Positions 42,095 to 49,883 of a stretch of 49,883 nucleotides of DNA are shown here, piece after piece (positions within the stretch are counted from its first letter, which is position 1; every line of letters starts with the position of its first letter). A model generated the notes under the pieces. The model did no database searches. It saw nothing but the letters and a program-made list of their open reading frames with translations, and was not told the origin of the DNA. The position numbers and the translations under genes were made by a program. The stretch is from Pedobacter sp. ASV12. GTDB taxonomy: Bacteria; Bacteroidota; Bacteroidia; Sphingobacteriales; Sphingobacteriaceae. Location of the stretch: the NCBI RefSeq assembly GCF_016429155.1, contig NZ_JAELUC010000026.1, forward strand, positions 1 through 49,883. Reading direction: 5' to 3'.

Positions 42095-43036
42095 ATGCAA
42101 ACCATACTGGGTGCCAACGGACAAATTGGCGAAGAACTGGCCATGGCGCTAAAAAGAGACTTTACTTCCGATATCCGGATTGTAGGCCGTAAACCTCAAA
42201 AAGTAAACGATACCGACCATATTTTGATGGCCGACCTGTCAGTAAGAGCAAATGCTATAGCCGCCGTTAAAGACAGCGAAATAGCCTATTTTACCTTGGG
42301 ACTGCCCATGGATTCGGCCTTGTGGGAAAAACAATTTTTGCAAATTACCCAAAACGTAATCGATGCCTGCATAGTCAATGGCACCAAATTGGTGTTTTTC
42401 GATAATACCTACATGTATCCGCAAGACGGGCGCGTGCTGACCGAGCAAACGCCATTCGAGCCCGTAGGGCGCAAAGGCCAAGTAAGAAGCGAAATGGCCA
42501 GCCTGTTACTCAAAACAATGGAGACTGGCCGACTGGAAGCCGTTATTTGCCGCGCGCCCGAATTTTATGGTTCGGGCAAAACGCAGAGCATCACCAATTC
42601 ATTGCTGTTTGATAATGCAAAGGTCAACAAAAAGCTTAAAGTTCCGTTGAGAGACGACAAAGCGAGAAGCCTGATCTGGACACCTGATGCCAGCAGGGCC
42701 ACGGCTTTGATTGGAAATACCCCCGATGCGTTTGGCCAAACCTGGCATTTGCCGATCGACGAGAACAGGCCCACTTATAAACAGCTGATTGCGATGGCAT
42801 CGGAAGTATATGGCAAACCATTGCAATATACCGTCATCCCCAAATTCTTTTTTAAGATGGGCGCCATATTGAACAGCCGGCTAAAAGAACTACAGGAATT
42901 ATTGCCGAGATACGAGCACAACAATATTTTTGACGATAGCAAATTCAGGAAACATTTTCCCGATTTCAGGCCCACCAGCTTCATACAAGGTATAAAGCAA
43001 ATAAAAAACGAACAAGAAGCAAGCAAGCATGAGTAA
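42095..43036 (+). CDS. NAD(P)-dependent epimerase/dehydratase-like protein (extended SDR)
   Basis: 313 residues from ATG 42095, 4 bases after the DJ-1 gene stop; a GTG inside that gene is the only alternative. Rossmann motif GANGQIGEE at the very N-terminus. The usual Tyr-x3-Lys pair is not clear: the corresponding region reads FDNTYMYPQDG with a following GRKGQVRS. This is typical of NmrA-like or SDR proteins that sense or reduce small compounds. The SAM or sugar substrate is unknown. Its last 8 bases overlap the start of the AraC gene. Confidence 0.82.
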   Translation: MQTILGANGQIGEELAMALKRDFTSDIRIVGRKPQKVNDTDHILMADLSVRANAIAAVKDSEIAYFTLGLPMDSALWEKQFLQITQNVIDACIVNGTKLVFFDNTYMYPQDGRVLTEQTPFEPVGRKGQVRSEMASLLLKTMETGRLEAVICRAPEFYGSGKTQSITNSLLFDNAKVNKKLKVPLRDDKARSLIWTPDASRATALIGNTPDAFGQTWHLPIDENRPTYKQLIAMASEVYGKPLQYTVIPKFFFKMGAILNSRLKELQELLPRYEHNNIFDDSKFRKHFPDFRPTSFIQGIKQIKNEQEASKHE

Positions 43037-43964
43037 ATTGGCGTTAGATTACATGAAAGTACCCAGCAACATCACCTCAATTACCGCCCTACATAGACTC
43101 TTGAATTTGAAAGGACCTTCAAATCCACTGATCAGCGTATTTGACTTCAACCAAATTCAAATTGCTCCAGAAACAGTGCTCAGCGCCATCACTACTGATT
43201 TTTATGTGGTAGCACTGAAAAAGGATTGCGCTGGCAACAAATGCAGATATGGGCAGCAATATTATGATTTTGCAGAAGGGATCATGTATTTTATTGCTCC
43301 AGGACAGGTTTTGCAATTTGATGATATTTTACTGACCGAAGTAAAGGGCTTTGTATTGGCTGTACATCCCGATTTTTTGTATGGCTATGCCTTAGCCACA
43401 CAAGTTAAAAGCTATGGCTATTTCGCGTACGCCAGCAACGAAGCGTTGCATCTTTCTGAAAAGGAAGAAAAGTCTATCATGGATATCATAGCGAACATAG
43501 ACAGGGAAATAGAGGCCAACATTGATGCTTTTACGCAGGATCTGCTGATTGCTAACCTAGAACTGCTGCTCAAGTACTGCGACCGTTTTTATAACCGTCA
43601 ATTTTTGACCAGGAAAAAAGTCAGCAGCGATTTGCTAAGCAAACTAGAAATTCTGCTCGACGATTATTTTACCCACGAAAAGCTGGCTACAAATGGCATC
43701 CCAACGGTTCAGCTTATCGCCGACCACTTGCACCTTAGTCCCAATTACCTGAGCGATATGCTTCGGGTACAAACTGGACAAACCACGCAACAGCACATCC
43801 AAAACCGGTTGATTGGCAAGGCCAAAGAATTATTGTCGACCACCCAGCTATCGGTATCAGAAATTGCTTATCAGTTGGGTTTCGAGCATCCGCAATCTTT
43901 CCACAGGTTGTTCAAAAACAGAACGGCTGTTTCTCCGTTGGCATTTCGACAGTCGTTTAACTGA
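43029..43964 (+). CDS. AraC-family transcriptional regulator
   Basis: 311 residues. N-terminal cupin-like sensing part (about 30-180; YYDFAEGIMYFIAPGQVLQF), C-terminal HTH_18 (about 215-310) with IADHLHLSPNYLSDMLRVQTG and the second helix-turn-helix SVSEIAYQLGFEHPQSFHRLFK. It is translationally coupled to the epimerase-like gene (overlap 8 bases) and probably regulates the DJ-1 - SDR - AraC operon. The sensing part carries Cys residues in KKDCAGNKCRYG, which could respond to electrophiles such as methylglyoxal; that is speculation. Confidence 0.9.
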   Translation: MSKLALDYMKVPSNITSITALHRLLNLKGPSNPLISVFDFNQIQIAPETVLSAITTDFYVVALKKDCAGNKCRYGQQYYDFAEGIMYFIAPGQVLQFDDILLTEVKGFVLAVHPDFLYGYALATQVKSYGYFAYASNEALHLSEKEEKSIMDIIANIDREIEANIDAFTQDLLIANLELLLKYCDRFYNRQFLTRKKVSSDLLSKLEILLDDYFTHEKLATNGIPTVQLIADHLHLSPNYLSDMLRVQTGQTTQQHIQNRLIGKAKELLSTTQLSVSEIAYQLGFEHPQSFHRLFKNRTAVSPLAFRQSFN

Positions 43965-44077
43965 GCGCCCGTTCCATAAAAAACTTCATGGCAGGGCTTT
44001 TTAAGAGTTTATCCTAACAACCCACCCTCAACTACGTAAAGCGAAAGTCTTGATATGTGGCTATGCGAGGCGACCCA

Positions 44078-44518
44078 TCAATCTATAATATGATTTAGCC
44101 CTTGTCTCGTCAATTTTTCGAGACCGTGTTGCATGGCCTTAACCTGTTCCGGCGTATGTGCCATCCAGCTGGCCACCTCGCCTATTACCCTGAAAGGATG
44201 TACCGAACGATAAGACATGGTTGGGTTTCCCGGAAATTTTTTATCGGTTACGTTGGGATCGTCTTCAACCGCTCCTGTTGCTTCTACCAAATAGATGCGT
44301 TGTTTGCCATCGCCTTGGGCCAATTCTGCACCCCAAATTGCAGCTGTTAACGTAGCGGCTACGTACACATGGCTCAGCTTCCTGTCGGCATAATTGCATG
44401 GATAGCCTGGGCTGATGTAATCGCCGATTTTAAGATCGGCCTTGGTCCCGTGAAAAAAAGTCTGTGCAAAAGGGCTGTGTGTAGGCGCAGAGGATTGTTC
44501 GTTTTGAGGATGATGCAT
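44078..44518 (-). CDS. arr: NAD+--rifampin ADP-ribosyltransferase
   Basis: 146 residues from ATG 44518 (a TTG two codons upstream is less likely). It transfers ADP-ribose from NAD to rifamycins and thereby inactivates them. Strong family segments: FFHGTKADLKIGDYISPGYP, HVYVAATLTAAIWGAELA, RIYLVEATGAVEDDPNVTDK and KFPGNPTMSYR. His23, Tyr52 and Asp87 correspond to the His-Tyr-Asp triad of the Mycobacterium enzyme. No integron or mobile element is near, so it looks like a resident chromosomal gene. A GTTAC-N5-GTAAC palindrome lies upstream. Confidence 0.93.
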   Translation of the reverse strand: MHHPQNEQSSAPTHSPFAQTFFHGTKADLKIGDYISPGYPCNYADRKLSHVYVAATLTAAIWGAELAQGDGKQRIYLVEATGAVEDDPNVTDKKFPGNPTMSYRSVHPFRVIGEVASWMAHTPEQVKAMQHGLEKLTRQGLNHIID

Positions 44519-44872
44519 TGGCAATTCTTGTATGTTTTATTTGGGCATTAGTTCATGATAAAGTTACCACTTGTAACCATATATCATAAATTTATAAGCA
44601 AGTTGAAGATGTCTTTTTTTATAATTTCGGGTCTTCCGTTTGAAAACCTTCCTATTATAAAAATGGCTTTATCAAGGCAAGGACTTCTATCGCATGCCTT
44701 TTCAACCATTAGCTGTAAATATGTTTGAAGAATATTGTGAAAGATTAACAGAGCAAAACAGAACAACGACAGCATTTGTCCTGAATGCACCCAAGATTTG
44801 TCTTTTTCAGGCCAATCTAATCTACTACATTTATGCGAGATTTGTACCAAACACAAAGCAAATACAAAAAAC
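44519..44872. other. intergenic region between arr and the DHFR-like gene
   Basis: About 350 bases, AT-rich. It holds the inverted repeat at 44563-44577 and nothing else that I can name. Open frames of about 80-110 codons exist on both strands here, but they lack family features and codon preference. Confidence 0.5.
44563..44577. promoter_or_regulatory. perfect inverted repeat GTTAC-N5-GTAAC upstream of arr
   Basis: GTTAC (44563-44567) and GTAAC (44573-44577) form a palindrome with a 5-base spacer, 45 bases before the arr start. It may be an operator; on the minus strand it overlaps TAACTTTA, a weak -7 element. Confidence 0.35.
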
Positions 44873-45442
44873 ATGGGAAAGATTGTACTATTCATGCATA
44901 GCTCACTGGATGGCTTTGCAGCAGGCACTAAAGGCGAAATGAACTGGATTCATGTAGATCAAGAGATTTTTGACTATGTAGCGGAAAGGATTGCCGCAAC
45001 CCATACTGCGCTTTACGGCCGAACCACTTTTGAGATGATGGAAAGCTACTGGCCTACCGCTGCCGACCAGCCCGGGGCGAGCAAACATGACATCGAACAT
45101 GCCGCTTGGTACAAAACCGCGCACAAAATAGTGCTGTCAAACACCTTAGATCAGACAAAATTTGCCAACACGACCGTCATCGGAGCAAATTACGCTGCAG
45201 AACTCCGCAAAATCAAACAGGACACAAGCGGAGAAATCCTGTTGTTTGGAAGCCCAAGTACGGCCCATGCCTTGCTTAAAGAAAACCTCATCGACGAATG
45301 CTGGCTATTTGTTAATCCGGTACTTTTGGGCGAAGGTATTCCTGTTTTCGAGGGCATCCAGGCAAAACAGCCCCTCAAGCTCGTAAAAACACAAGTATTC
45401 AGTTCGGGAGTGGTCTGCTTGCATCATGAAATGAAAAAGTAG
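44873..45442 (+). CDS. dihydrofolate-reductase-like (RibD C-terminal domain) protein
   Basis: 189 residues from ATG 44873; the open frame upstream has poor starts. RibD_C/DHFR-like fold: MGKIVLFMHSSLDGFAAG at the start, YGRTTFEMMESYWPT for the nucleotide region, EILLFGSPSTAHALL and PVLLGEGIPVFEG near the end. Such small single-domain proteins (YwjB-like) bind NADPH and are reductases of unknown substrate rather than true folate enzymes. Single gene. Confidence 0.87.
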   Translation: MGKIVLFMHSSLDGFAAGTKGEMNWIHVDQEIFDYVAERIAATHTALYGRTTFEMMESYWPTAADQPGASKHDIEHAAWYKTAHKIVLSNTLDQTKFANTTVIGANYAAELRKIKQDTSGEILLFGSPSTAHALLKENLIDECWLFVNPVLLGEGIPVFEGIQAKQPLKLVKTQVFSSGVVCLHHEMKK

Positions 45443-45745
45443 GCACATAACTTGTAAGTTTTTGAAAATTAAGGATTGCCGACTTCCAAGTGATGCCGCC
45501 ACATTTCTTTTTAAAAGAATTTTATTCCTAGCAATAGGATGATTTTCCTGCGCTTTTTCCTTACTGGCGACCTCCCCTTTTCGCTGGGTCTAGAATTTTA
45601 CGTGCAATGAATAGAACCATTTTCGGTTTTAGCTGTTTTTAACCTAAGAAACCTCGAAAGGATTGTCCAAGAAATAAAACTTGGCTACATTCAAAATCCG
45701 GGTTCTATCAATTCAAAAAATATTAGCCACATCAATCTCCTAAAC
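45443..45745. other. intergenic region without recognisable content
   Basis: About 300 bases. No gene, RNA or hairpin of note; CTAGCAATAGG-like and T-rich stretches only. The sequence looks like decayed, non-coding DNA. Confidence 0.45.
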
Positions 45746-46252
45746 ATGAGCGTAGAAAACTTGAAAAACGAAGAAGCCATCTCGAAACTGAAGAAAATGA
45801 TAGATGATATTGACATTGGAATACTCTGTTCCAATGTATCAGGAAGCGAGTATATCCATGCTGTCCCAATGAGTCGACAAGAGGTTGACGATGAAGGAAA
45901 TATATGGTTTTTGATTTCGGCCACAAGCCAGTCGCACCAAAACCTTTTACAGAACAATAAAACCAGCCTGCTTTACTCCGACGTTAAAAACTATGCTTTT
46001 TTGAGCCTCAGTGGCACTGCGGAAATTTCGAGCGACCGCAATAGGATAGACAAATATTGGAACAAAATTATAGAGGCCTGGTTTGAAGGTGGCAAAGAAG
46101 ACCCGAATATAAGGGTGCTGAAAGTAACCCCCTTAGAAGCCCATTATTGGGATAACAAGGCAGGCAAATTGGTTACCTTTTTAAAAGTGGCCGCCAGTGC
46201 CATTTCGGGCGCAAAAATGGATATTGGACGAGAGGGCGATTTAGCGGTTTAG
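45746..46252 (+). CDS. pyridoxamine-5'-phosphate-oxidase-like general stress protein
   Basis: 168 residues, a single split-barrel flavin-binding domain: AISKLKKMIDDIDIGILCS, HAVPMSRQEVDDEGNIWFLI, NKTSLLYSDVKNYAFLSLSG and a C-terminal W-rich end (IRVLKVTPLEAHYWDN). It matches the stress-protein-26 group (Pyrid_ox_like) rather than true PdxH, which is longer. Likely binds FMN or F420-like cofactor and reduces something during stress. Single gene. Confidence 0.87.
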   Translation: MSVENLKNEEAISKLKKMIDDIDIGILCSNVSGSEYIHAVPMSRQEVDDEGNIWFLISATSQSHQNLLQNNKTSLLYSDVKNYAFLSLSGTAEISSDRNRIDKYWNKIIEAWFEGGKEDPNIRVLKVTPLEAHYWDNKAGKLVTFLKVAASAISGAKMDIGREGDLAV

Positions 46253-46288
46253 CTATCAATGACTATTTAATTAACCGCAAGTTCTAAC

Positions 46289-46321
46289 GGAACTGAAACA
46301 AATGTTGTTTGTTTCAGTTCC
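46289..46321. terminator. 14-bp perfect hairpin between convergent genes
   Basis: GGAACTGAAACAAA (46289-46302) pairs with TTTGTTTCAGTTCC (46308-46321) around TGTTG. There is no T-run on either strand after it, so it may end transcripts by a factor-dependent route or act as an mRNA-end stabiliser. Confidence 0.6.
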
Positions 46322-46397
46322 CAAGCAAAAATCAGCGGCGAACCTTTCTCGCCTAATCATGTTCTCCAAAATTCTTAGCTGGAAGCTGTCTGCATTC

Positions 46398-47420
46398 CTA
46401 TCTCCAGCCTAGTCCGGGGGCAACATGCTCAAGAATAGAAGACAGCACATGAATGTTGTAATCAACGCCCAAGGTATTTGGAATGGTTAATAGTATAGTA
46501 TCTGCTTCCTGTAGCGCCTCATCGAGCGCCAATTCCTTGAGCAGCACATCAGGTTCTGCGGCATAGCTTTTACCAAAAACCGCTCTTTGCGTAGGTTCGA
46601 TATAGCCGAAACTGTCTGAATCTTTGCCTTGTCCGCCAAAATAGTACCTATCCTGTTCGTTCATGATGGCAAATATCGAACGGCTCACCGATACCCTTGG
46701 CTCGCGATCATGGCCTGCTTTCTTCCAAGCTTCTTTATACATTCTAATTTGCTCGGCCTGTTGGATATGAAAGGGTTTGCCATTTTCATCGAATTTCAAG
46801 GTCGAGCTTTGGAGGTACATCCCGTTTTCTGCCGCCCATACCGCGGTGGCATTCGAAGCCGCACCCCACCAAATGCGTTCACGCAGTCCCTGCGAATAAG
46901 GTTCGAGCCTTAAAAGTCCTGGTGGATTGGGAAACATCGGATTGGGGTTGGGTTGCGCAAAACCCTGGCCTTTTAACCGCTCCAAAAACTCCAAGGCCTT
47001 TTGCCTGCCCATGTCGGCATCATTCTCTCCTTCATTGGGCGAATATCCGAAATACCTCCATCCATCGATCACCTGTTCGGGCGAACCCCTACTGATGCCT
47101 AGCTGTAGCCTGCCACCCGATATCAGGTCGGCAGCTCCTGCATCTTCTACCATGTAGAGCGGATTTTCATAACGCATATCAATCACTCCTGTACCGATCT
47201 CGATCTTCGACGTTTTGGCGCCAATGGCCGAAAGCAACGGAAATGGAGAAGCGAGCTGCTTGGCAAAATGATGAACCCGGAAGTAGGCGCCATCCAAGCC
47301 GATCTCTTCGGCAGCTACAGCAAGGTCAATCGACTGCAGCAAGGTATCTCCCGCAGTGCGGGTCTGGTATGAGGGGTGGTTAGACCAATGCCCAAACGAT
47401 AAAAATCCTATTTTTTTCAT
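46398..47420 (-). CDS. LLM-class flavin-dependent oxidoreductase
   Basis: 340 residues from ATG 47420; a TTG six codons upstream is less likely. Luciferase-like TIM barrel: MKKIGFLSFGHW, AAEEIGLDGAYFRVHHF, IEIGTGVIDMRYENPLYMVEDAG, and GRLQLGISRGSPE. It uses reduced FMN to oxidise or reduce an unknown substrate. Single gene, convergent with the stress protein gene. A -7 element lies 15 bases upstream. Confidence 0.92.
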   Translation of the reverse strand: MKKIGFLSFGHWSNHPSYQTRTAGDTLLQSIDLAVAAEEIGLDGAYFRVHHFAKQLASPFPLLSAIGAKTSKIEIGTGVIDMRYENPLYMVEDAGAADLISGGRLQLGISRGSPEQVIDGWRYFGYSPNEGENDADMGRQKALEFLERLKGQGFAQPNPNPMFPNPPGLLRLEPYSQGLRERIWWGAASNATAVWAAENGMYLQSSTLKFDENGKPFHIQQAEQIRMYKEAWKKAGHDREPRVSVSRSIFAIMNEQDRYYFGGQGKDSDSFGYIEPTQRAVFGKSYAAEPDVLLKELALDEALQEADTILLTIPNTLGVDYNIHVLSSILEHVAPGLGWR

Positions 47421-47435
47421 GGTAAAGAATTTGCT

Positions 47436-47443
47436 CAAATGTA
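47436..47443 (-). promoter_or_regulatory. -7 element upstream of the LLM gene
   Basis: On the minus strand TACATTTG matches TAnnTTTG, 15 bases before the start codon. No -33 TTG at suitable distance. Confidence 0.35.
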
Positions 47444-47695
47444 AACAATCATTCCTGAGAATGGGGTCACTTGACAGTCAAAACCAAGAACACTAAGAAA
47501 TAGCTTACTGCTAACCAACCTGCGCCATGCGACAGAAGCGCTCACAGCGAATCAAAGCCACTTTTAGCTCAAAAGGTTCTTGCCAAAAGACCAGGACAGA
47601 ACAATGGCCAGGATTAAAAAGAATACCAAAAATTAGGTATTGATTACAAATGTGCCGACTGATAAATTTATCGGAACAAACAAAAAACGACACGT

Positions 47696-48769
47696 ATGAA
47701 GATAAGCAAACTAGTATGGATGGCATTGCTCGTGCAATTCCTCTTGATGGAAAATTCAATCGCCCAGGTCAAAAAAACGCCGACAAAAGCGCCAGTCACC
47801 GCCCAGACCAAATACGGAGCCCTAGCTGTAGATCGGTCAAACGGCTTTTATTATGGCTTTTCTTTCGATCAGCCCAACAGGGCCGAAGCCGAAAATAGAG
47901 CTGTGGCCGAATGCAACAAACGCGGAGGCGCATGCACAATTGTACTGACCTATTCGGGGCCGGGCTGCGCCGCCTACCGTACCATCAACGGTAACGTGGG
48001 CACCGCCTTTGGTTGGGGAGTTGCAAAAACCAAGGAAGCGGCCGATGAGATCGCAACCAAAGAGGCTCTGAAAAGAAGTGGCGGCATACAGCCTACCAAC
48101 TTCGTGTGGGCCTGCAACAGCGCACCGGGAGCACAGCTGAAGGAAATCTATAACGCCTCTCCAGAAATCACCGGACCGGTAAAAATCGGCGACCAGATCT
48201 GGACCACCACAAACCTCAACGTAAGCACTTATAGGAACGGAGATCCGATCTATTATGCGGCAAACCAGAAGGAATGGGAAAAAGTAAGCCGCGAAAAGAT
48301 CCCTGCCTATTGCTACCTTAATTTCGATAGCAACAACGATAAAAAATACGGAAAACTCTATAATTTCTATGCCGTTTCCGATCCGCGTGGCCTGGCTCCG
48401 GCGGGTTGGCATGTACCTAGCTCAAGGGAATTTCTGACGCTTATCAATGCCTTGGGTGGCGAAAAGGTCGCCGGGAAAAAAATGCGCGGTCTCTCTGGCT
48501 GGGACATAAAGGACTCGTACAATTTTGCACATGGCAATGGCGATAACTCATCTGGCCTGAACCTGCTTACCAGCGGCAGCGCCGGTGGCGACGAGTATGG
48601 CGGGGGCCAGTCTTTCAAATATGGGATATGGCTAAGCTACTGGTGGTCGAGCACCGCCAAACCGGGCGATAGCTTTGCCTATTATCTTGACTTCAACAAA
48701 TACAGCGAACCCCGGGTAACCGACTACAGCAAGACGACCGGTTGCGCGGTAAGGCTGGTGAAAGACTGA
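47696..48769 (+). CDS. secreted DUF4189 - FISUMP fusion protein
   Basis: 357 residues with a signal peptide (MKISKLVWMALLVQFLLMEN...SIAQ). Part one (about 35-140) is a DUF4189 domain: YGALAVDRSNGFYYGFSFDQ, CNKRGGACTIV and YSGPGCAAYR with two Cys pairs. Part two (about 160-357) is a FISUMP domain (Fibrobacter major paralogous domain): IGDQIWTTTNLNVSTYRNGD, GKLYNFYAVSDPRGLAPAGW, SYWWSSTA and the end GCAVRLVKD. FISUMP domains occur in cell-surface proteins of Bacteroidota and Fibrobacteres with unknown role; DUF4189 proteins are small secreted proteins in Proteobacteria. The combination is unusual. Not lipidated. Ends with a strong terminator. Confidence 0.87.
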   Translation: MKISKLVWMALLVQFLLMENSIAQVKKTPTKAPVTAQTKYGALAVDRSNGFYYGFSFDQPNRAEAENRAVAECNKRGGACTIVLTYSGPGCAAYRTINGNVGTAFGWGVAKTKEAADEIATKEALKRSGGIQPTNFVWACNSAPGAQLKEIYNASPEITGPVKIGDQIWTTTNLNVSTYRNGDPIYYAANQKEWEKVSREKIPAYCYLNFDSNNDKKYGKLYNFYAVSDPRGLAPAGWHVPSSREFLTLINALGGEKVAGKKMRGLSGWDIKDSYNFAHGNGDNSSGLNLLTSGSAGGDEYGGGQSFKYGIWLSYWWSSTAKPGDSFAYYLDFNKYSEPRVTDYSKTTGCAVRLVKD

Positions 48770-48822
48770 TAGTCACTGCCACCGGAACTTGTCGACTGAT
48801 CGGAAATCCCACATATCTACAA

Positions 48823-48857
48823 AAAACCGCTTACAATTGATTTATAAGCGGTTTTTT
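48823..48857 (+). terminator. rho-independent terminator of the FISUMP gene
   Basis: AAAACCGCTTA (48823-48833) pairs with TAAGCGGTTTT (48845-48855), followed by a T-run. Confidence 0.85.
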
Positions 48858-49184
48858 ATTTACTTGCGTTTACTTTCCGATGCAAGATATTTATCTGATT
48901 AAAAACCAATAACTTATCCAATCAAAGGAACAAATGGGGCACAAGAAAGAATATAATGAAAAATGATTGATATTAAAAGAAATAGTTTTCAAAATTTCTC
49001 ACCCAAAAGAAAACACTTTTAATAATCAACCATTTAACATTTTTTTCAGGGAGAAAACTTGACGAAATATCGTTTTTTTCAAATATTTTTCAACACATCG
49101 ATTTCAGGTCCTAGAGGCTTTTGCTCCGTTTCAAAAGCTGCCGACTAAAAGTTTGCTTTATTAAATCTTACTTTATATGTTTCG
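48858..49184. other. AT-rich intergenic region
   Basis: About 325 bases with long A and T runs, clearly more AT-rich than the preceding genes. No gene or RNA recognised. The change in base composition marks the border of a possibly acquired segment. Confidence 0.5.
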
Positions 49185-49883
49185 TTATCTCCTTTTTTGA
49201 GCCAGCCACATGGTATGCTCTCTAGACATAGCATTTTCAGAGTCGAGTACAAATTTCGAGAATTGTTGCTCCGTTACTTGTATATTTACTTCTGCTTTAA
49301 TTAAATTAAGTTCTGATGTTGCGGTAGTATAAGCTTGTTTATTCTCTTGGTATTTTTTTAATTGCAACCAACTAAAACCACTTGCGGATATAGTTGAAAA
49401 CAACCCTACTAGATTAAAATCAGACATTGGTCGAAAAACCAAATATGCAATAGACAAAAGTGCTAAAAATTGAAATATAATTACTAACAAAAACCAATTT
49501 TCATACTTAGACTTATTATTATCTGCCTTTGAAGAATACCAGTCAATTTGATTTTGTATCCTTTCATTTAAATAATAAGTTTTTCGGTCATTTAGTGATA
49601 GTAGCCTAATTCTTCTCATCTCATTCGTAATTATTGGCAATGCAATTTCGGAAGCACGAAGTTCGTTGTGGAGATCATTGAACTCATTATTTACTTCTTT
49701 TATCCTATTAATAAATCTACTATCCGCCTCATTTGGTGCTAAGCTGTTTTCAAAGTATTCTGAACACGTAATAAATCTCCATGTAAGTGTTTTACAAGAC
49801 TCTGCTAAAGCCCTTCCTCTATACCAAACATCTTCGTACTTTTTGTATTTCAACATGATTGATATAAACATTGCAGATATAAG
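49185..49883 (-). CDS. DUF4231/SLATT-type membrane protein, 5' end beyond the window
   Basis: The frame is open to the right edge; 228 residues are counted from an internal ATG at 49871, but LISA precedes it in frame, so the real start lies outside. The first visible part (KKYEDVWYRGRALAESCKTL) looks like the end of one DUF4231 domain, and the second half (ERIQNQIDWYSSKADNNKSK, then two helices at about 127-165, and SENAMSREHTMWLAQKRR) is a complete SLATT-type two-helix domain. SLATT proteins are membrane effectors found with SMODS, SLOG, TIR or nucleotide-sensing genes in anti-phage systems. No partner gene is visible here. Confidence 0.65.
   Translation of the reverse strand, partial: LISAMFISIMLKYKKYEDVWYRGRALAESCKTLTWRFITCSEYFENSLAPNEADSRFINRIKEVNNEFNDLHNELRASEIALPIITNEMRRIRLLSLNDRKTYYLNERIQNQIDWYSSKADNNKSKYENWFLLVIIFQFLALLSIAYLVFRPMSDFNLVGLFSTISASGFSWLQLKKYQENKQAYTTATSELNLIKAEVNIQVTEQQFSKFVLDSENAMSREHTMWLAQKRR

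Noticed and set aside
44584..44942. Frames of about 80-115 codons on both strands before the DHFR-like gene
   Set aside because: No recognisable motif, atypical codons, and they overlap each other and the start of the DHFR-like gene.
47837..48412. Open frame of 191 codons opposite the FISUMP gene
   Set aside because: Antisense shadow of a well-supported secreted protein.
1..49883. CRISPR array, tRNA, rRNA, insertion sequence or prophage
   Set aside because: No evenly spaced direct repeats, cloverleaf signatures, transposase or phage structural genes were seen on either strand.

Overview
The window is a chromosome piece from a member of the Bacteroidota, most likely the Sphingobacteriaceae (Pedobacter-like). 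Evidence: promoter-like elements of the TAnnTTTG type, RNase P RNA next to an NtrC-family regulator, BlaI/BlaR1-type regulation of an outer-membrane beta-barrel protein, DUF4369/TlpA thioredoxins, FtsX-type permeases without an adjacent ATPase, and very few Shine-Dalgarno sequences. No rRNA, tRNA, CRISPR array, transposase or phage gene was seen. The first 19 bases are the Nextera/Tn5 sequencing adapter, so the left edge is a contig end with library sequence attached.

Left part (1-8.1 kb): a partial DoxX-like membrane protein with a small secreted protein, then a secreted GH2 beta-mannosidase-like enzyme that lacks two of the usual beta-sandwich domains. Divergent from it is a copper/haem locus on the + strand: a small Cys-motif protein, an MbnP-like copper lipoprotein, an MbnH-like di-haem peroxidase, a predicted beta-barrel protein beginning with a CDICGCF motif, a SCO-type copper chaperone and a c-type cytochrome lipoprotein. 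This is the most coherent candidate functional system in the window. It is followed by a solitary protein with a VDNRP...QR N-terminal motif resembling effectors of extracellular contractile injection systems.

Housekeeping core (9.3-25 kb): rnpB, an NtrC-type response regulator, a ClC chloride channel, an RluA-type pseudouridine synthase, a PhoB-type response regulator, a TlpA-like lipoprotein in an operon with gatB, two Tyr-rich secreted paralogues, alaS, a MerR regulator with an L,D-transpeptidase, a serine hydrolase, a small lipoprotein and a 3-hydroxyisobutyrate-dehydrogenase-like reductase.

Middle (25-38.5 kb): an operon BlaI - BlaR1-like M56 peptidase - outer-membrane beta-barrel protein with a well-formed promoter/operator; an AraC regulator with an S33-like hydrolase; cmoA with an isoprenylcysteine-methyltransferase-like membrane protein; an FtsX-type permease flanked by two copies of a structured repeat and preceded by direct repeats of TTGTCCGAT; a frameshifted alpha/beta hydrolase and a gene remnant.

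Right part (38.5-49.9 kb): Nudix hydrolase, cold-shock protein, a 42-residue membrane protein with its own promoter and terminator, an NRAMP-related transporter with an altered metal site, a DJ-1/PfpI - epimerase - AraC operon, an Arr rifampin ADP-ribosyltransferase, a DHFR-like reductase, a flavin-binding stress protein, an LLM flavin oxidoreductase, a DUF4189-FISUMP fusion lipid/envelope protein, and at the AT-rich right edge a partial SLATT/DUF4231 membrane protein that may mark the start of a defence region.
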